Assembly (NCBI GenBank): GCA_002689565.1
Contig: NZGQ01000093.1
Location: 1 to 17,586, forward strand
DNA: 17,586 nucleotides
Source: Methanobacteriota archaeon
GTDB lineage: Archaea; Thermoplasmatota; Poseidoniia; Poseidoniales; Poseidoniaceae
Direction: 5' to 3'
This document shows positions 10,263-17,187 of this stretch, in pieces (the first letter of the stretch is position 1; the number at the start of each line of letters is the position of its first letter). The translations under genes were made by a program, and so were the position numbers. Under the pieces are notes generated by a model. It saw only the letters and a list, made by a program, of their open reading frames with translations, was not told the origin of the DNA and did not search any database.

Positions 10263-10647
10263 ACTATTGATGGGAATCATAGCAGCGATGGGTAGTGCAG
10301 GTTTTCTGTACTACCAGTTCGCTGTTGTGCCTATGAAAAATAAATTAGAAGAACAGACAGCAGTGATCATTGCCCAAGACCTGCGGGACCAAGAGCAGAA
10401 GGCTACAATTGCCGCAATCACACTGAATGCAGAGAAAACAGCAGTAGCTAATGCTGAAATGCAGAAACAGAATCAGCAGTACGAAGCTGAGATGTCTGAA
10501 TACCTAGATATTTTTCGTAGACACAACCTTGCGAAGATAGCCAGTGCAAGACCTGGGCAGATACAAACTCAGGCAAATGCTAGAACAAAGGAGGTATTTG
10601 ATGCAATTGAAGAAGTCAGTAATCGCATTAGCAATCCTAACCCTTAG
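10255..10647 (+). CDS. Putative inner-membrane spanin subunit (Rz-like)
   Basis: 130 residues with an N-terminal membrane anchor (residues 4-22, LLMGIIAAMGSAGFLYYQF). A long, polar, Ala/Gln/Glu-rich helix follows from about 28 to 100 (KNKLEEQTAVIIAQ, EKTAVANAEMQKQNQQYEAE). This is the design of an i-spanin: type II membrane protein with periplasmic coiled coil. Position after the lysozyme and a 47-base overlap with a lipoprotein gene support the assignment, as in Rz/Rz1 pairs. Spanins are too divergent for sequence proof. Confidence 0.8.
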   Translation: MSKLLMGIIAAMGSAGFLYYQFAVVPMKNKLEEQTAVIIAQDLRDQEQKATIAAITLNAEKTAVANAEMQKQNQQYEAEMSEYLDIFRRHNLAKIASARPGQIQTQANARTKEVFDAIEEVSNRISNPNP

Positions 10648-10996
10648 TGGTTGTAGTTTGCTACAGCAACCTCCGAGACAGGTGGAAGTTATAAGTAAGC
10701 CCGTGCAAATAGATATTGTACAGCCTACTATGCCTCGACCTTTGAATCTCAAAGAACCCAAGTGGTACGTAGTTTCGGATAGAAAGATACCGAAAGAAGA
10801 GCGTACCTATATGGATAAGTTTGAGGAAGATATTAAAAAGAAGCATGGGGGAGACCTCGTGTTTGTCGCAATGACAGTTGCAGATTATGAGTTAATGGCT
10901 TATAATACACAAGAAATCAAAAGATACATCAGCCAATTGGGCGAAGTAATCGTATACTATAAAGAAATAACCGTAGCTAAAACAGAGGAAGAATAA
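10601..10996 (+). CDS. Putative outer-membrane spanin lipoprotein (Rz1-like, with extra domain)
   Basis: The ATG at 10601 is preceded by a perfect AAGGAGG; upstream in-frame codons lie inside the i-spanin gene. Signal peptide KKSVIALAILTLSG ends in a lipobox LSGC with Cys18, so the mature protein is a lipoprotein with Ser at +2, the outer-membrane pattern. A Pro- and Gln-containing linker (QQPPRQVEV) follows. Residues about 50-131 form a further domain (EPKWYVVSDRKIP, LVFVAMTVADYELMAYNTQE) much larger than the tail of lambda Rz1. Similar lipoproteins occur in marine phages as I recall. It likely binds the i-spanin to fuse the membranes. Confidence 0.8.
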   Translation: MQLKKSVIALAILTLSGCSLLQQPPRQVEVISKPVQIDIVQPTMPRPLNLKEPKWYVVSDRKIPKEERTYMDKFEEDIKKKHGGDLVFVAMTVADYELMAYNTQEIKRYISQLGEVIVYYKEITVAKTEEE

Positions 10997-11460
10997 TGTA
11001 CGATATGGAATTAAGCAAAAGTTCGCAAGAGCTTTTGGATAATGTACACCCTAAACTTGCAGAAGTAGTAAGAGAAGCAAGAGAGATAGGAGAGGTAGAG
11101 TTCGAAGTTGTAGAGGGGCAAAGAAGCCCAAAACTGGCCGAAGCAATGTATGATAAAGGTGCTAGCTTAAATGCCACCTCTTTACACAGCTACGGGGTAG
11201 CAGTATCTCTCTTAATATCTGTGTGCGGAATACCTTGTACTAATACTCGTGCATATGAAGAGATTGCAATGTGTATGAAGTATGCCGCCGAAAACGTAGG
11301 GGTTGGGATAAAATGGGGCGGCGCAAGACACCTTGACAACTTTTGCGAGTGGGAAGGAGAGGCAGATGATGCCTTATCAGAGTTCTGCACCATAATGCTA
11401 GAAAGATCAGGAACTATTCTTGATTTAGCTCCGGGGTACTTTGAATTAATTCTTGACTAA
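10996..11460 (+). CDS. M15-peptidase-like protein lacking expected zinc ligands
   Basis: 154 residues, start coupled by TAATG with GAGGAA upstream. The layout follows M15 L,D-peptidase endolysins such as that of phage T5: VHPKLAEVVREA, EFEVVEGQRSP, ASLNATSLHSYGVAVSL, GVGIKWGGA and a final GYFEL. In active enzymes the HxxxxxxD ligands read SxH...AVDL and the last ligand lies in PHFEL. Here His64 is kept, but the Asp position is Ser71 and the final His position is Tyr148. Two of three zinc ligands thus seem lost. It may be an inactive cell-wall-binding or structural derivative, or bind metal differently. It closes the lysis block. Confidence 0.7.
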   Translation: MYDMELSKSSQELLDNVHPKLAEVVREAREIGEVEFEVVEGQRSPKLAEAMYDKGASLNATSLHSYGVAVSLLISVCGIPCTNTRAYEEIAMCMKYAAENVGVGIKWGGARHLDNFCEWEGEADDALSEFCTIMLERSGTILDLAPGYFELILD

Positions 11461-11481
11461 TTTCACAAACTCTAGTATAAT
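11453..11481 (+). promoter_or_regulatory. Sigma70 promoter of the nucleotide metabolism operon
   Basis: TTGACT (11453-11458), 17-nt spacer with ACAA and terminal AG, TATAAT (11476-11481). The -35 box forms the last codons of the upstream gene. Confidence 0.88.
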
Positions 11482-11507
11482 AGTTGTTCAATTTTACGGA
11501 GATTACC

Positions 11508-11711
11508 ATGAAAAATCCAGTTGCTAAACACTTTAACAAGTTCAATCGGGCTTCAACTCATGTTGATCGTAAAAAACAATCTAAGCGCAATCCTGCTCTT
11601 GAGGGAACATACCAGTGCTATCTATGTGATGGCTATACTGACTGGCTTGCTCCTGACAGTAGGTGTAGTGATTGCACCCAATATACACCTGACAATATAC
11701 GAGGGGAGTAA
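11508..11711 (+). CDS. Small basic phage protein with a C-terminal zinc-ribbon-like motif
   Basis: 67 residues, ATG about nine bases after ACGGAG. The N-terminus NPVAKHFNKFNRASTHVDRK is a basic motif I remember from very short phage proteins (KFNR, H-x-DRKK) of unknown role. Here it is followed by a C-terminal part with CYLC (37-40) and CSDC (53-56), a CxxC-x12-CxxC pattern suggesting a four-Cys zinc site. The combination looks like a fusion of two small modules. A nucleic-acid-binding role is plausible but inferred. Confidence 0.78.
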   Translation: MKNPVAKHFNKFNRASTHVDRKKQSKRNPALEGTYQCYLCDGYTDWLAPDSRCSDCTQYTPDNIRGE

Positions 11712-11950
11712 TGAATACAGAAAAACTTCTTATTATCACTATGGAAGAGTGCGGTGAGCTTATTAGAGCTTGTTCAAAAATTTTACGTCACGGAGAGCAG
11801 ACCAAACAATTAACAAATCTAAAAGAAGAATTAGCCGATGTTGTTACTATGCTTATTCTATTGCAGGAGTACTTCGAGATCTCTCAAGACGAGATGGTAG
11901 ATTTAATAGATAAACGTATGACCAAAATGCAGGATAAAGACTATACATGA
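11711..11950 (+). CDS. Second MazG-like NTP pyrophosphohydrolase
   Basis: 79 residues, shorter than the copy at 4669-5055. Both half-sites are present: MEECGELIRACSKIL (E12, E13, E16) and LKEELADVVTMLILL (E39/E40, D43). It would hydrolyse (d)NTPs or similar triphosphates with Mg2+. It is coupled by TAATG to the gene before and by ATGA to the gene after, within the ThyX operon, which fits dNTP pool control. Substrate unknown. Confidence 0.88.
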   Translation: MNTEKLLIITMEECGELIRACSKILRHGEQTKQLTNLKEELADVVTMLILLQEYFEISQDEMVDLIDKRMTKMQDKDYT

Positions 11951-12546
11951 ATTTATTCTATCTTGACAACGATCTCGACAAATGCGCAGAGTACCACGTA
12001 GACAAACATATTGTAAAGATGCCTCTAGAAGTAGCACAACTACTGTGTACAGCTATCTGGGTAGACGAGCATCTAGGTTTTGTACCGCGTGCTCTCAACA
12101 AAGAAGAGCGTGACCATCTTAACGCTCTCAAGAAAGAAATCAAGCATCTTCCTATGGAAGAACGGCCACTAACCCCTTATCTACCGATGATGTATAATCA
12201 CCCTTGCACTATCTGGGTACGCTCATCTCTAGACAATTTTGAATGGACACACTGCTATGGCAACTCTCTCAATGATGAATATCATTATCGCTATGCGAAA
12301 CAACACAAGTCGATTGTGGAAGTGGTTAACAAGCTACCAGAGCCACAAAATCTACCAAGACTCGGATTCACAGAGTTCGGACTAGCAATGCCTGACGAAC
12401 TCAAAGACTACGACAACCCTATACAATCTTACAGAGATTACTATCACCTCGATAAAGCCACTTTTGCGGTGTGGTCTCATCGACCAAAACCCTCTTGGTG
12501 GAATGAGGACTATGCAGACTACGACAAAAGGATCACAGCAAAATGA
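11947..12546 (+). CDS. Conserved phage protein with DKHIVKM motif
   Basis: 199 residues. The N-terminus (FYLDNDLDKCAEYHVDKHIV, KMPLEVAQLLCTA) and later HPCTIWVRSSLDNFEW, NDEYHYRYAKQHK, FTEFGLAMPDEL and SYRDYYHLDK match a family I recall in many phages, usually next to nucleotide genes. The conserved His, Asp, Lys and Glu at the start suggest an enzyme. Some databases may link such proteins to pyrimidine dimer glycosylase-like folds, but I cannot confirm this. The overlaps on both sides (ATGA) tie it to MazG and ThyX. Confidence 0.85.
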   Translation: MNLFYLDNDLDKCAEYHVDKHIVKMPLEVAQLLCTAIWVDEHLGFVPRALNKEERDHLNALKKEIKHLPMEERPLTPYLPMMYNHPCTIWVRSSLDNFEWTHCYGNSLNDEYHYRYAKQHKSIVEVVNKLPEPQNLPRLGFTEFGLAMPDELKDYDNPIQSYRDYYHLDKATFAVWSHRPKPSWWNEDYADYDKRITAK

Positions 12547-13187
12547 GCCACGTAAAACTTATATCTAGATCTTCGTCTAATCTTTTAGATGATATTGCAT
12601 ATATGGCTAGAGTATCAAACCCTAGCAATCAATGGAATAAAGAAACAAATGAAAAACTAATTCGGTACCTCATTAAACACAAACACTGGTCTCCTTTTGA
12701 GATGGCTAGTGTTGCCATCGAGATCAATACGACTCGAGACATTGCACACCAGATAGTACGGCATCGAAGTTTTGCTTTTCAAGAGTTTAGTCAAAGATAT
12801 GCTAATCCAGACGAACAGGGCTATCCATATGTAGTAAGACAAACCAGACTGCAAGATGAAAAGAATCGTCAGAACAGTATTGACACTGATGATAAACTCT
12901 TACACCAGCACTGGGTAGCACAGCAGAATAGAGTAATTGAGTCGGCTAGTGCAGCTTATCGATGGGCTATAGAAAATGGTATTGCAAAGGAGCAAGCTCG
13001 TGCGGTACTGCCAGAAGGTTTGACAAAGACTCGTTTATATATGCAAGGCACAGTGCGCTCTTGGATTCACTATATTGATGTACGAACTACTCCAGGCACA
13101 CAAAAAGAACACATGACTATTGCACAGCAGTGTGCATATGTAATAGAGCCGTTCTTTCCTATGATACAGGAATTCGTACATGAGTGA
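12543..13187 (+). CDS. thyX: Flavin-dependent thymidylate synthase
   Basis: 214 residues, normal for ThyX. The signature RHRxxSxxxxSxRY appears as RHRSFAFQEFSQRY (73-86), with the first Ser replaced by Ala at the middle position and Ser83, Arg85 and Tyr86 kept. The substrate and FAD region EQARAVLPEGLTKTRLYMQG (150-169) and SWIHYIDVR are intact. It methylates dUMP to dTMP using FAD, NADPH and methylene-tetrahydrofolate. Coupled by ATGA to the gene before and overlapping the next by eight bases. It supplies thymidylate independently of the host ThyA type. Confidence 0.96.
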   Translation: MSHVKLISRSSSNLLDDIAYMARVSNPSNQWNKETNEKLIRYLIKHKHWSPFEMASVAIEINTTRDIAHQIVRHRSFAFQEFSQRYANPDEQGYPYVVRQTRLQDEKNRQNSIDTDDKLLHQHWVAQQNRVIESASAAYRWAIENGIAKEQARAVLPEGLTKTRLYMQGTVRSWIHYIDVRTTPGTQKEHMTIAQQCAYVIEPFFPMIQEFVHE

Positions 13188-13584
13188 GGGCAGAAAGTTT
13201 GACACTGAAAAACCGAAGATGCACCTTCTGCCTCCTAATACCATACTCGAAGTAGCAAAAGTATTAACCTTCGGGGCACAAAAGTACGATGAAGAGAACT
13301 GGCGTAAGCTAGAGAATGCCCAGAAGCGTTATACAAGTGGAGCATTACGGCACATATTCGCCCATATGGATGGCGAGTTACAAGATCCAGAAACAAATTA
13401 TTCACATCTAGCACACGCTATTTGCTGCTTGATGTTTAAACTAGAGTTGGAGTTAGAGAATGGCAAGAACAACAGTAAAGAAAAAGAGTTACGAGAACTT
13501 ATCGAATCAAAACATAGAGAAGGTGATAGCACTTCTAAACCCCAGTTCTTCGGAAAAACCTATAACAAAGAAAGAAGCCTGTGA
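13180..13584 (+). CDS. DUF5664-type dATP/dGTP diphosphohydrolase-like protein
   Basis: 134 residues. The N-terminal 90 residues carry the DUF5664 pattern: GRKFDTEKPKMHLLPPNTI, KVLTFGAQKYDEENWRK, YTSGALRHIFAHMDGE and NYSHLAHAICCLMF. The family is MazG-related and includes phage enzymes annotated as dATP/dGTP diphosphohydrolases, some of them from phages with 2-aminoadenine genomes. No PurZ is seen here, so a modified base cannot be inferred. The last 42 residues are polar and overlap the next gene by 125 bases in another frame. AGGAA precedes the start. Confidence 0.88.
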   Translation: MSEGRKFDTEKPKMHLLPPNTILEVAKVLTFGAQKYDEENWRKLENAQKRYTSGALRHIFAHMDGELQDPETNYSHLAHAICCLMFKLELELENGKNNSKEKELRELIESKHREGDSTSKPQFFGKTYNKERSL

Positions 13585-14179
13585 TATTCTAAATATAGCC
13601 TACAACACAACTAGGCTGAATAAGATTATCGAGGATTATGAGGACAGAAAAGCATATGTCAAGAAAAGAAAACAGTCTCTGCGGGGTCGTCCAGCGTCAC
13701 GCGAAGAAATCGCTGAAGCGTGTGAAAGCTACCTCACAGGAGATACTATCTCAGATATTAGCAAGTCCCTCTTCAGAAGTCCATCCTTTGTACGAGCAAT
13801 TCTTGAAAGGGTTGGAGTCCCACAAAGACCGTCAGGAAAAGACGAAAGACTGACGGCTCACTACTACCCAGATGAGTGTATGTCTGATGACTTTGCAGAA
13901 GGTGAGATTGCCTGGTCTGCTACCTATCATGCGGCAGTAGAAGTTAAAAACAGACTCACTACCGAGTTTCTAGCAAGTAAGAAAGGCATGACACAGTTTG
14001 ATTATGAGAAAAAGTATGGCTGTCCTGCATACTCTATTTATGTTCGTCAGAAGGTAGAGAGCGAAGACACGTTCTTTTCAAATGTAGTAAAGGGCGGATT
14101 TTCCGCATATGCTCCTGCCTATGAGCTATGTAAGCTCGAACATTTGCGAGATTACGGAGTAAGAATCGAGAGGTTGTAA
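13460..14179 (+). CDS. Conserved phage protein with two HTH-like segments
   Basis: 239 residues. ATG preceded by GGAG within the 3' part of the DUF5664 gene. The N-terminal motif KPITKKEACDILNIAYNTTR looks like a winged or simple helix-turn-helix. A second one, TISDISKSLFRSPSFVRAIL (residues about 95-115), is followed by GVPQRPSGKDE. The C-terminal half (YYPDECMSDDFAEGEIAW, PAYELCKLEHL) is a separate domain. I remember this family from marine phages without known function. The motif-rich N-terminus shows that the 125-base overlap is truly double-coding. Confidence 0.85.
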   Translation: MARTTVKKKSYENLSNQNIEKVIALLNPSSSEKPITKKEACDILNIAYNTTRLNKIIEDYEDRKAYVKKRKQSLRGRPASREEIAEACESYLTGDTISDISKSLFRSPSFVRAILERVGVPQRPSGKDERLTAHYYPDECMSDDFAEGEIAWSATYHAAVEVKNRLTTEFLASKKGMTQFDYEKKYGCPAYSIYVRQKVESEDTFFSNVVKGGFSAYAPAYELCKLEHLRDYGVRIERL

Positions 14180-14189
14180 AAAATACTTC

Positions 14190-14219
14190 TTGACAAGATG
14201 GTTAAAATCCGCGTATAAT
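14190..14219 (+). promoter_or_regulatory. Sigma70 promoter of the 14251 unit
   Basis: TTGACA (14190-14195), 18-nt spacer with TTAA and terminal CG, TATAAT (14214-14219). Confidence 0.88.
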
Positions 14220-14250
14220 ATCTTTTCAAATTGAGTTGAAGGAAGAAAAA

Positions 14251-14694
14251 ATGTCGGACAGATTCTATACTCAACAACTACAAACACTGGGTAATTGCCC
14301 AGGAAACAAAAACCCTAACAAGAGGACACGCAAAGTGGCTTGGGACGACGATAAAAAAGCACAAGCAGTATCAATGTACGAAGAAGCGGAACCAACTCCA
14401 GAGACCAGTATGGAGATTGTGAAAGATATCGCAGAAGAACTAGACGAATCACCTAATGGTGTTCGTATGATCTTAACAAAAGCTGGCGTTTATGTTAAGA
14501 AAACACCCGCCGCTAAATCTAGCGGAGGTACTACAGGCGGTAGTACTCGTGTATCTAAAGCAGCAGCTGCAGAAGCACTTATTGCCGCACTTGGAGATGC
14601 AGGTCAAGAAGTAGATGAAGAAATCATTGCTAAGTTGACTGGTAAAGCATCTCAGTATTTCACTAAAGTAATTCAAGCAATTAACGAAGGTTAA
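14251..14694 (+). CDS. DNA-binding-like phage protein (FYTQQLQ family)
   Basis: 147 residues; the ATG at 14251 follows AAGGAAGA, an upstream in-frame TTG being part of the leader. N-terminal MSDRFYTQQLQTLGNCPG and a basic stretch (NKRTRKVAWDDDKK) precede a helix-turn-helix-like core VKDIAEELDESPNGVRMIL ending in AGVYVKK, the same GVY end as in the proteins at 1224 and 3060. A Gly/Ser linker (residues 93-99) leads to a helical C-terminal domain (EEIIAKLTGKASQYFTKVIQ). I recall this family in cyanophages and other marine phages. Probably an abundant DNA-binding protein or regulator; inferred. Confidence 0.82.
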   Translation: MSDRFYTQQLQTLGNCPGNKNPNKRTRKVAWDDDKKAQAVSMYEEAEPTPETSMEIVKDIAEELDESPNGVRMILTKAGVYVKKTPAAKSSGGTTGGSTRVSKAAAAEALIAALGDAGQEVDEEIIAKLTGKASQYFTKVIQAINEG

Positions 14695-14700
14695 ATACTA

Positions 14701-14734
14701 ACCCTGCTAGTTTCGGCTAGCGGGGTATTCTTGT
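14701..14734 (+). terminator. Strong hairpin, partial terminator
   Basis: ACCCTGCTAG and CTAGCGGGGT pair over ten positions (one T-G) around TTTCGG. The downstream ATTCTTGT is only moderately U-rich. No promoter is seen before 14805, so read-through probably serves the next two genes. Confidence 0.65.
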
Positions 14735-14804
14735 ATCTAGCAAAAGCACCTCGCAGTAAGTAGATTCGCAATAAAAATTGCTGAATTACTACCAAGGAGC
14801 TAAA

Positions 14805-15077
14805 GTGAAAAAGCAAGAACTAGCACGTTTAGTGCATGACTATGGGGATGCCGTTATTACTTATCGTAGCGAACACTCCAAAAAGCTAAAGTACAATGTT
14901 TGTACTCTGGACTTCACAACTCCCTACATTCAGAAAAAGAAGAATAGAGCCAAGGAAACTGACAACACTCTTCTTTTCTTCTGTTGGGATACCGATTCAT
15001 ACCGATTACTCAGACCCGCGAATGTGTCTAGTGTAGTACCTTTGTCGTCTATTCTCAAGAATGAGGGTAGAAGATAA
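14805..15077 (+). CDS. Conserved phage protein (GTG start), unknown function
   Basis: 90 residues. The GTG is chosen because AAGGAG lies six bases upstream; a longer reading from 14778 has no such site. The sequence KKQELARLVHDYGDAVITYR, KLKYNVCTLDFTTPYI, NTLLFFCWDTDSYRLLRP and SSVVPLSSIL reads as a compact beta-rich domain. I recall close relatives in marine phages without assigned function. The stop overlaps the PC4-like gene start (TAATG), so the two are co-translated and may work together with DNA. Confidence 0.83.
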   Translation: MKKQELARLVHDYGDAVITYRSEHSKKLKYNVCTLDFTTPYIQKKKNRAKETDNTLLFFCWDTDSYRLLRPANVSSVVPLSSILKNEGRR

Positions 15078-15376
15078 TGGATTTACATCAGGCTCCAGAA
15101 GCATACTCTCGTGTAATACACTATGATGAAGTAAAACAAATACAGATAAGACTTACCATTAATACTTTTCGAGACGTAGAGTATATGCATTTGCGTAAAT
15201 ACTATATGGATTTCGAAGAAGAATGGAAACCCACACCCGAAGGAGTAGCAATGCCTCTTGATCTTTCTAACTCGAGAGAAATGTTCGCAGGTTTGATAGA
15301 GATATTATCTTTAGCAGAGTCTAAGAGTTTAATTGAAGAACACTTTTCAGATTTAATTCAGGATCTGTATAAATAG
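15077..15376 (+). CDS. PC4-like single-stranded DNA-binding protein
   Basis: 99 residues. The central part IQIRLTINTFRDVEYMHLRK, YYMDFEEEWKPTPEGVAMPL and the final helix FAGLIEILSLAES follow the PC4/p15 fold: strands, the R-x-Y/F-x-D segment, a P-T-x-x-G turn and a C-terminal helix. PC4 domains bind single-stranded DNA. Phage T5 encodes a PC4 homologue connected with recombination-dependent replication. Neighbouring ligase genes fit a replication or repair role. The gene ends AAA-TAG-TTC-TTGACA. The family call is from pattern, not from a search. Confidence 0.68.
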   Translation: MDLHQAPEAYSRVIHYDEVKQIQIRLTINTFRDVEYMHLRKYYMDFEEEWKPTPEGVAMPLDLSNSREMFAGLIEILSLAESKSLIEEHFSDLIQDLYK

Positions 15377-15379
15377 TTC

Positions 15380-15408
15380 TTGACAAACTTGCTTAAGTTC
15401 CGTATAAT
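15380..15408 (+). promoter_or_regulatory. Sigma70 promoter of the first ligase gene
   Basis: TTGACA (15380-15385), 17-nt spacer with TTAA and terminal CG, TATAAT (15403-15408). Confidence 0.9.
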
Positions 15409-15433
15409 ATACTTTCTTATTTAGGAGAATACC

Positions 15434-16354
15434 ATGCAGAGCTTTTTAGATAGAATGAGTCAGTTGTACTATGAAGGTACTCCCGCTATCTCTGATGCGG
15501 AGTTTGACCTTCTAGCAGATAAGCACAACTACACTAAAGTGGGTTATTCTGTTACCGATGCTGTAAAGCACGCGTATCAGATGTATTCTCTTCAGAAGTG
15601 CTTTGACATCAATGATGCTCCTCTTCCTGTGGAAGAATGTATTAATACTCCTAAATTGGATGGTGCAGCAGTATCTTTGCTATACTGTGACGGCAACCTT
15701 ATACTCGCCCTCACTCGGGGAGATGGTCTACAGGGTCGTGACATTACAGATAAGATGAGTCAGCTAGTTCCGACTGAGATCCCTGATACCGGTCTCATAC
15801 AGATTACTGGCGAAGTTGTTGCTCCAAGTAGTGTACCTAACTCTCGTAATTTCGCTTCGGGGTCACTCGGTCTTAATGATCTTGCTGAGTTCAAAACTCG
15901 CCCCTTAGTGTTTGTAGCATACGATGCAACACCACATCAAGCCTCTAACTATGCTTGCTCTCTTGAGATCTTGCATAAGATGGGTCTAAACGTGGTTACT
16001 CGCTTTAAAGCAGACGCCTACCCTCAGGATGGTATTGTTTATCGTATGAAGTCAAATGCAAGGTACGATGCGTTAGGCCACACTTCTAAACACCCACGAG
16101 GTGCTTTTGCTCTGAAAGAGCAGGTATCTGGAGTGGAGACCGCACTGTTAGATGTAGTATGGCAGTTGGGTAAGAGCGGAGTTGTAAGTCCAGTGGCTAT
16201 TCTCGACCCTGTGGTCGTGGGAGATGCTACGGTATCGAGAGCAACTCTGCACAATATTGAGTACATACGCGACCTTAATCTCGAAATAGGTTGTAAGGTA
16301 GAGGTTATCCGCTCTGGCGAGATCATACCTCGGATTGTCAGGAGATTAGATTGA
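15434..16354 (+). CDS. ligA: NAD-dependent DNA ligase, N-terminal subunit (adenylation + OB)
   Basis: 306 residues, ATG after AGGAG. A short remnant of the NMN-binding Ia region is present (LYYEGTPAISDAEFDLLADK). The adenylation site is PKLDGAAV with Lys74, followed by ALTRGDGLQGRD, the ITGEVV motif, DGIVYRMKS and FALKE. An OB-fold follows (LLDVVWQLGKSGVVSPVAIL, ATLHN, EVIRSGEIIPRI). The chain stops where complete ligases continue into zinc finger, helix-hairpin-helix and BRCT domains, which the next gene supplies. This is the split layout known from T5-like phages. It would be adenylated by NAD and seal nicks only with its partner, which is inference. Confidence 0.93.
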   Translation: MQSFLDRMSQLYYEGTPAISDAEFDLLADKHNYTKVGYSVTDAVKHAYQMYSLQKCFDINDAPLPVEECINTPKLDGAAVSLLYCDGNLILALTRGDGLQGRDITDKMSQLVPTEIPDTGLIQITGEVVAPSSVPNSRNFASGSLGLNDLAEFKTRPLVFVAYDATPHQASNYACSLEILHKMGLNVVTRFKADAYPQDGIVYRMKSNARYDALGHTSKHPRGAFALKEQVSGVETALLDVVWQLGKSGVVSPVAILDPVVVGDATVSRATLHNIEYIRDLNLEIGCKVEVIRSGEIIPRIVRRLD

Positions 16355-16378
16355 TTGCTACCTGCAAAAAAATAATTC

Positions 16379-16407
16379 TTGACAGAAACCTTAAAAGTCC
16401 GTATAAT
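16379..16407 (+). promoter_or_regulatory. Sigma70 promoter of the second ligase gene
   Basis: TTGACA (16379-16384), 17-nt spacer with TTAA and terminal CG, TATAAT (16402-16407). A promoter between the two halves shows that they are separate genes. Confidence 0.9.
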
Positions 16408-16433
16408 ACTATTTCAATTTCAGAGGAATCACG

Positions 16434-17183
16434 ATGACCATTATCGAAGCCCCAACAAACTGCCCTAGTTGTAGTTCGGTGTTCGAAAGTGTGAATCATC
16501 TTCTGTATTGTAGAAATCCACAATGTGGTGAGAAAGTTGCAAAACTCATCGAACACTTTGCAAAGACTTTGAAGATCAAAGGTCTCGGCCCTGCTACTAT
16601 TGCTAAACTAGATATTGTCTCCCTAGAGGAACTTTATGATAGAAGCGTAGAAGATATTGCCGATTCCCTAGGCTCAGAGCGACTTGCTGTAAAGTTAGTA
16701 GATGAGTTGCAACGATCTCGCGGTGCTCCACTTAATGTGTTGCTACCTGCATTTAGTATACCTCTCATTGGTAAATCAGCATCGGAAAAGCTATCCAAAG
16801 TCTGCGAAGACATCGAAGATATAGACTACGATATATGCCGACAAGCTGGGCTTGGTGAGAAGTCTACGGCTAATTTGTGTGAATGGCTTGAGAATGAGTA
16901 TTATCAAGTATCCTTACTACCTTTTAGCTTCAAGTTTGAAAAGACTCAAACAACAAACATAACCCACGGCACGGTTTGTATTAGTGGTAGACTAAAAAGT
17001 TACAAAACGAAAGCCGAGGCTCATAACAAACTACAAGAGCTTGGTTATGCGGTCAAGACTAGTTTGACCAAGGATGTCACCATCCTAGTAAACGAAAGCG
17101 GAGTTGAATCTGCTAAAACTAAGAAAGCCAGAGATGCTGGCGTTCAAATCATAACTAACCTTTTAGATTTTATTGGAGAATAA
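16434..17183 (+). CDS. ligB: NAD-dependent DNA ligase, C-terminal subunit (Zn finger, HhH, BRCT)
   Basis: 249 residues, ATG seven bases after AGAGGA. A four-Cys zinc finger (C10, C13, C26, C31: NCPSC, YCRNPQCGEK) opens the protein. Helix-hairpin-helix units follow (LKIKGLGPATIAKL at about 46, IPLIGKSASEKLSK at about 112, AGLGEKSTANLCEWL at about 138). A BRCT domain fills about 177-249 (GTVCISGRLKSYKTKAEAH, KLQELGYAVKTSLTKDVTIL, KKARDAGVQIIT). Together the two subunits have about 555 residues, less than the roughly 670 of a bacterial LigA, mainly from the reduced N-terminal Ia region. The next gene begins only four bases after its stop. Confidence 0.92.
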   Translation: MTIIEAPTNCPSCSSVFESVNHLLYCRNPQCGEKVAKLIEHFAKTLKIKGLGPATIAKLDIVSLEELYDRSVEDIADSLGSERLAVKLVDELQRSRGAPLNVLLPAFSIPLIGKSASEKLSKVCEDIEDIDYDICRQAGLGEKSTANLCEWLENEYYQVSLLPFSFKFEKTQTTNITHGTVCISGRLKSYKTKAEAHNKLQELGYAVKTSLTKDVTILVNESGVESAKTKKARDAGVQIITNLLDFIGE

Positions 17184-17187
17184 TAAA

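Noticed and set aside
16355..16433. A frameshift or intron splitting one ligase gene
   Set aside because: Each half has its own promoter, ribosome binding site and clean ends, and the split falls at a domain border as in T5-like phages.
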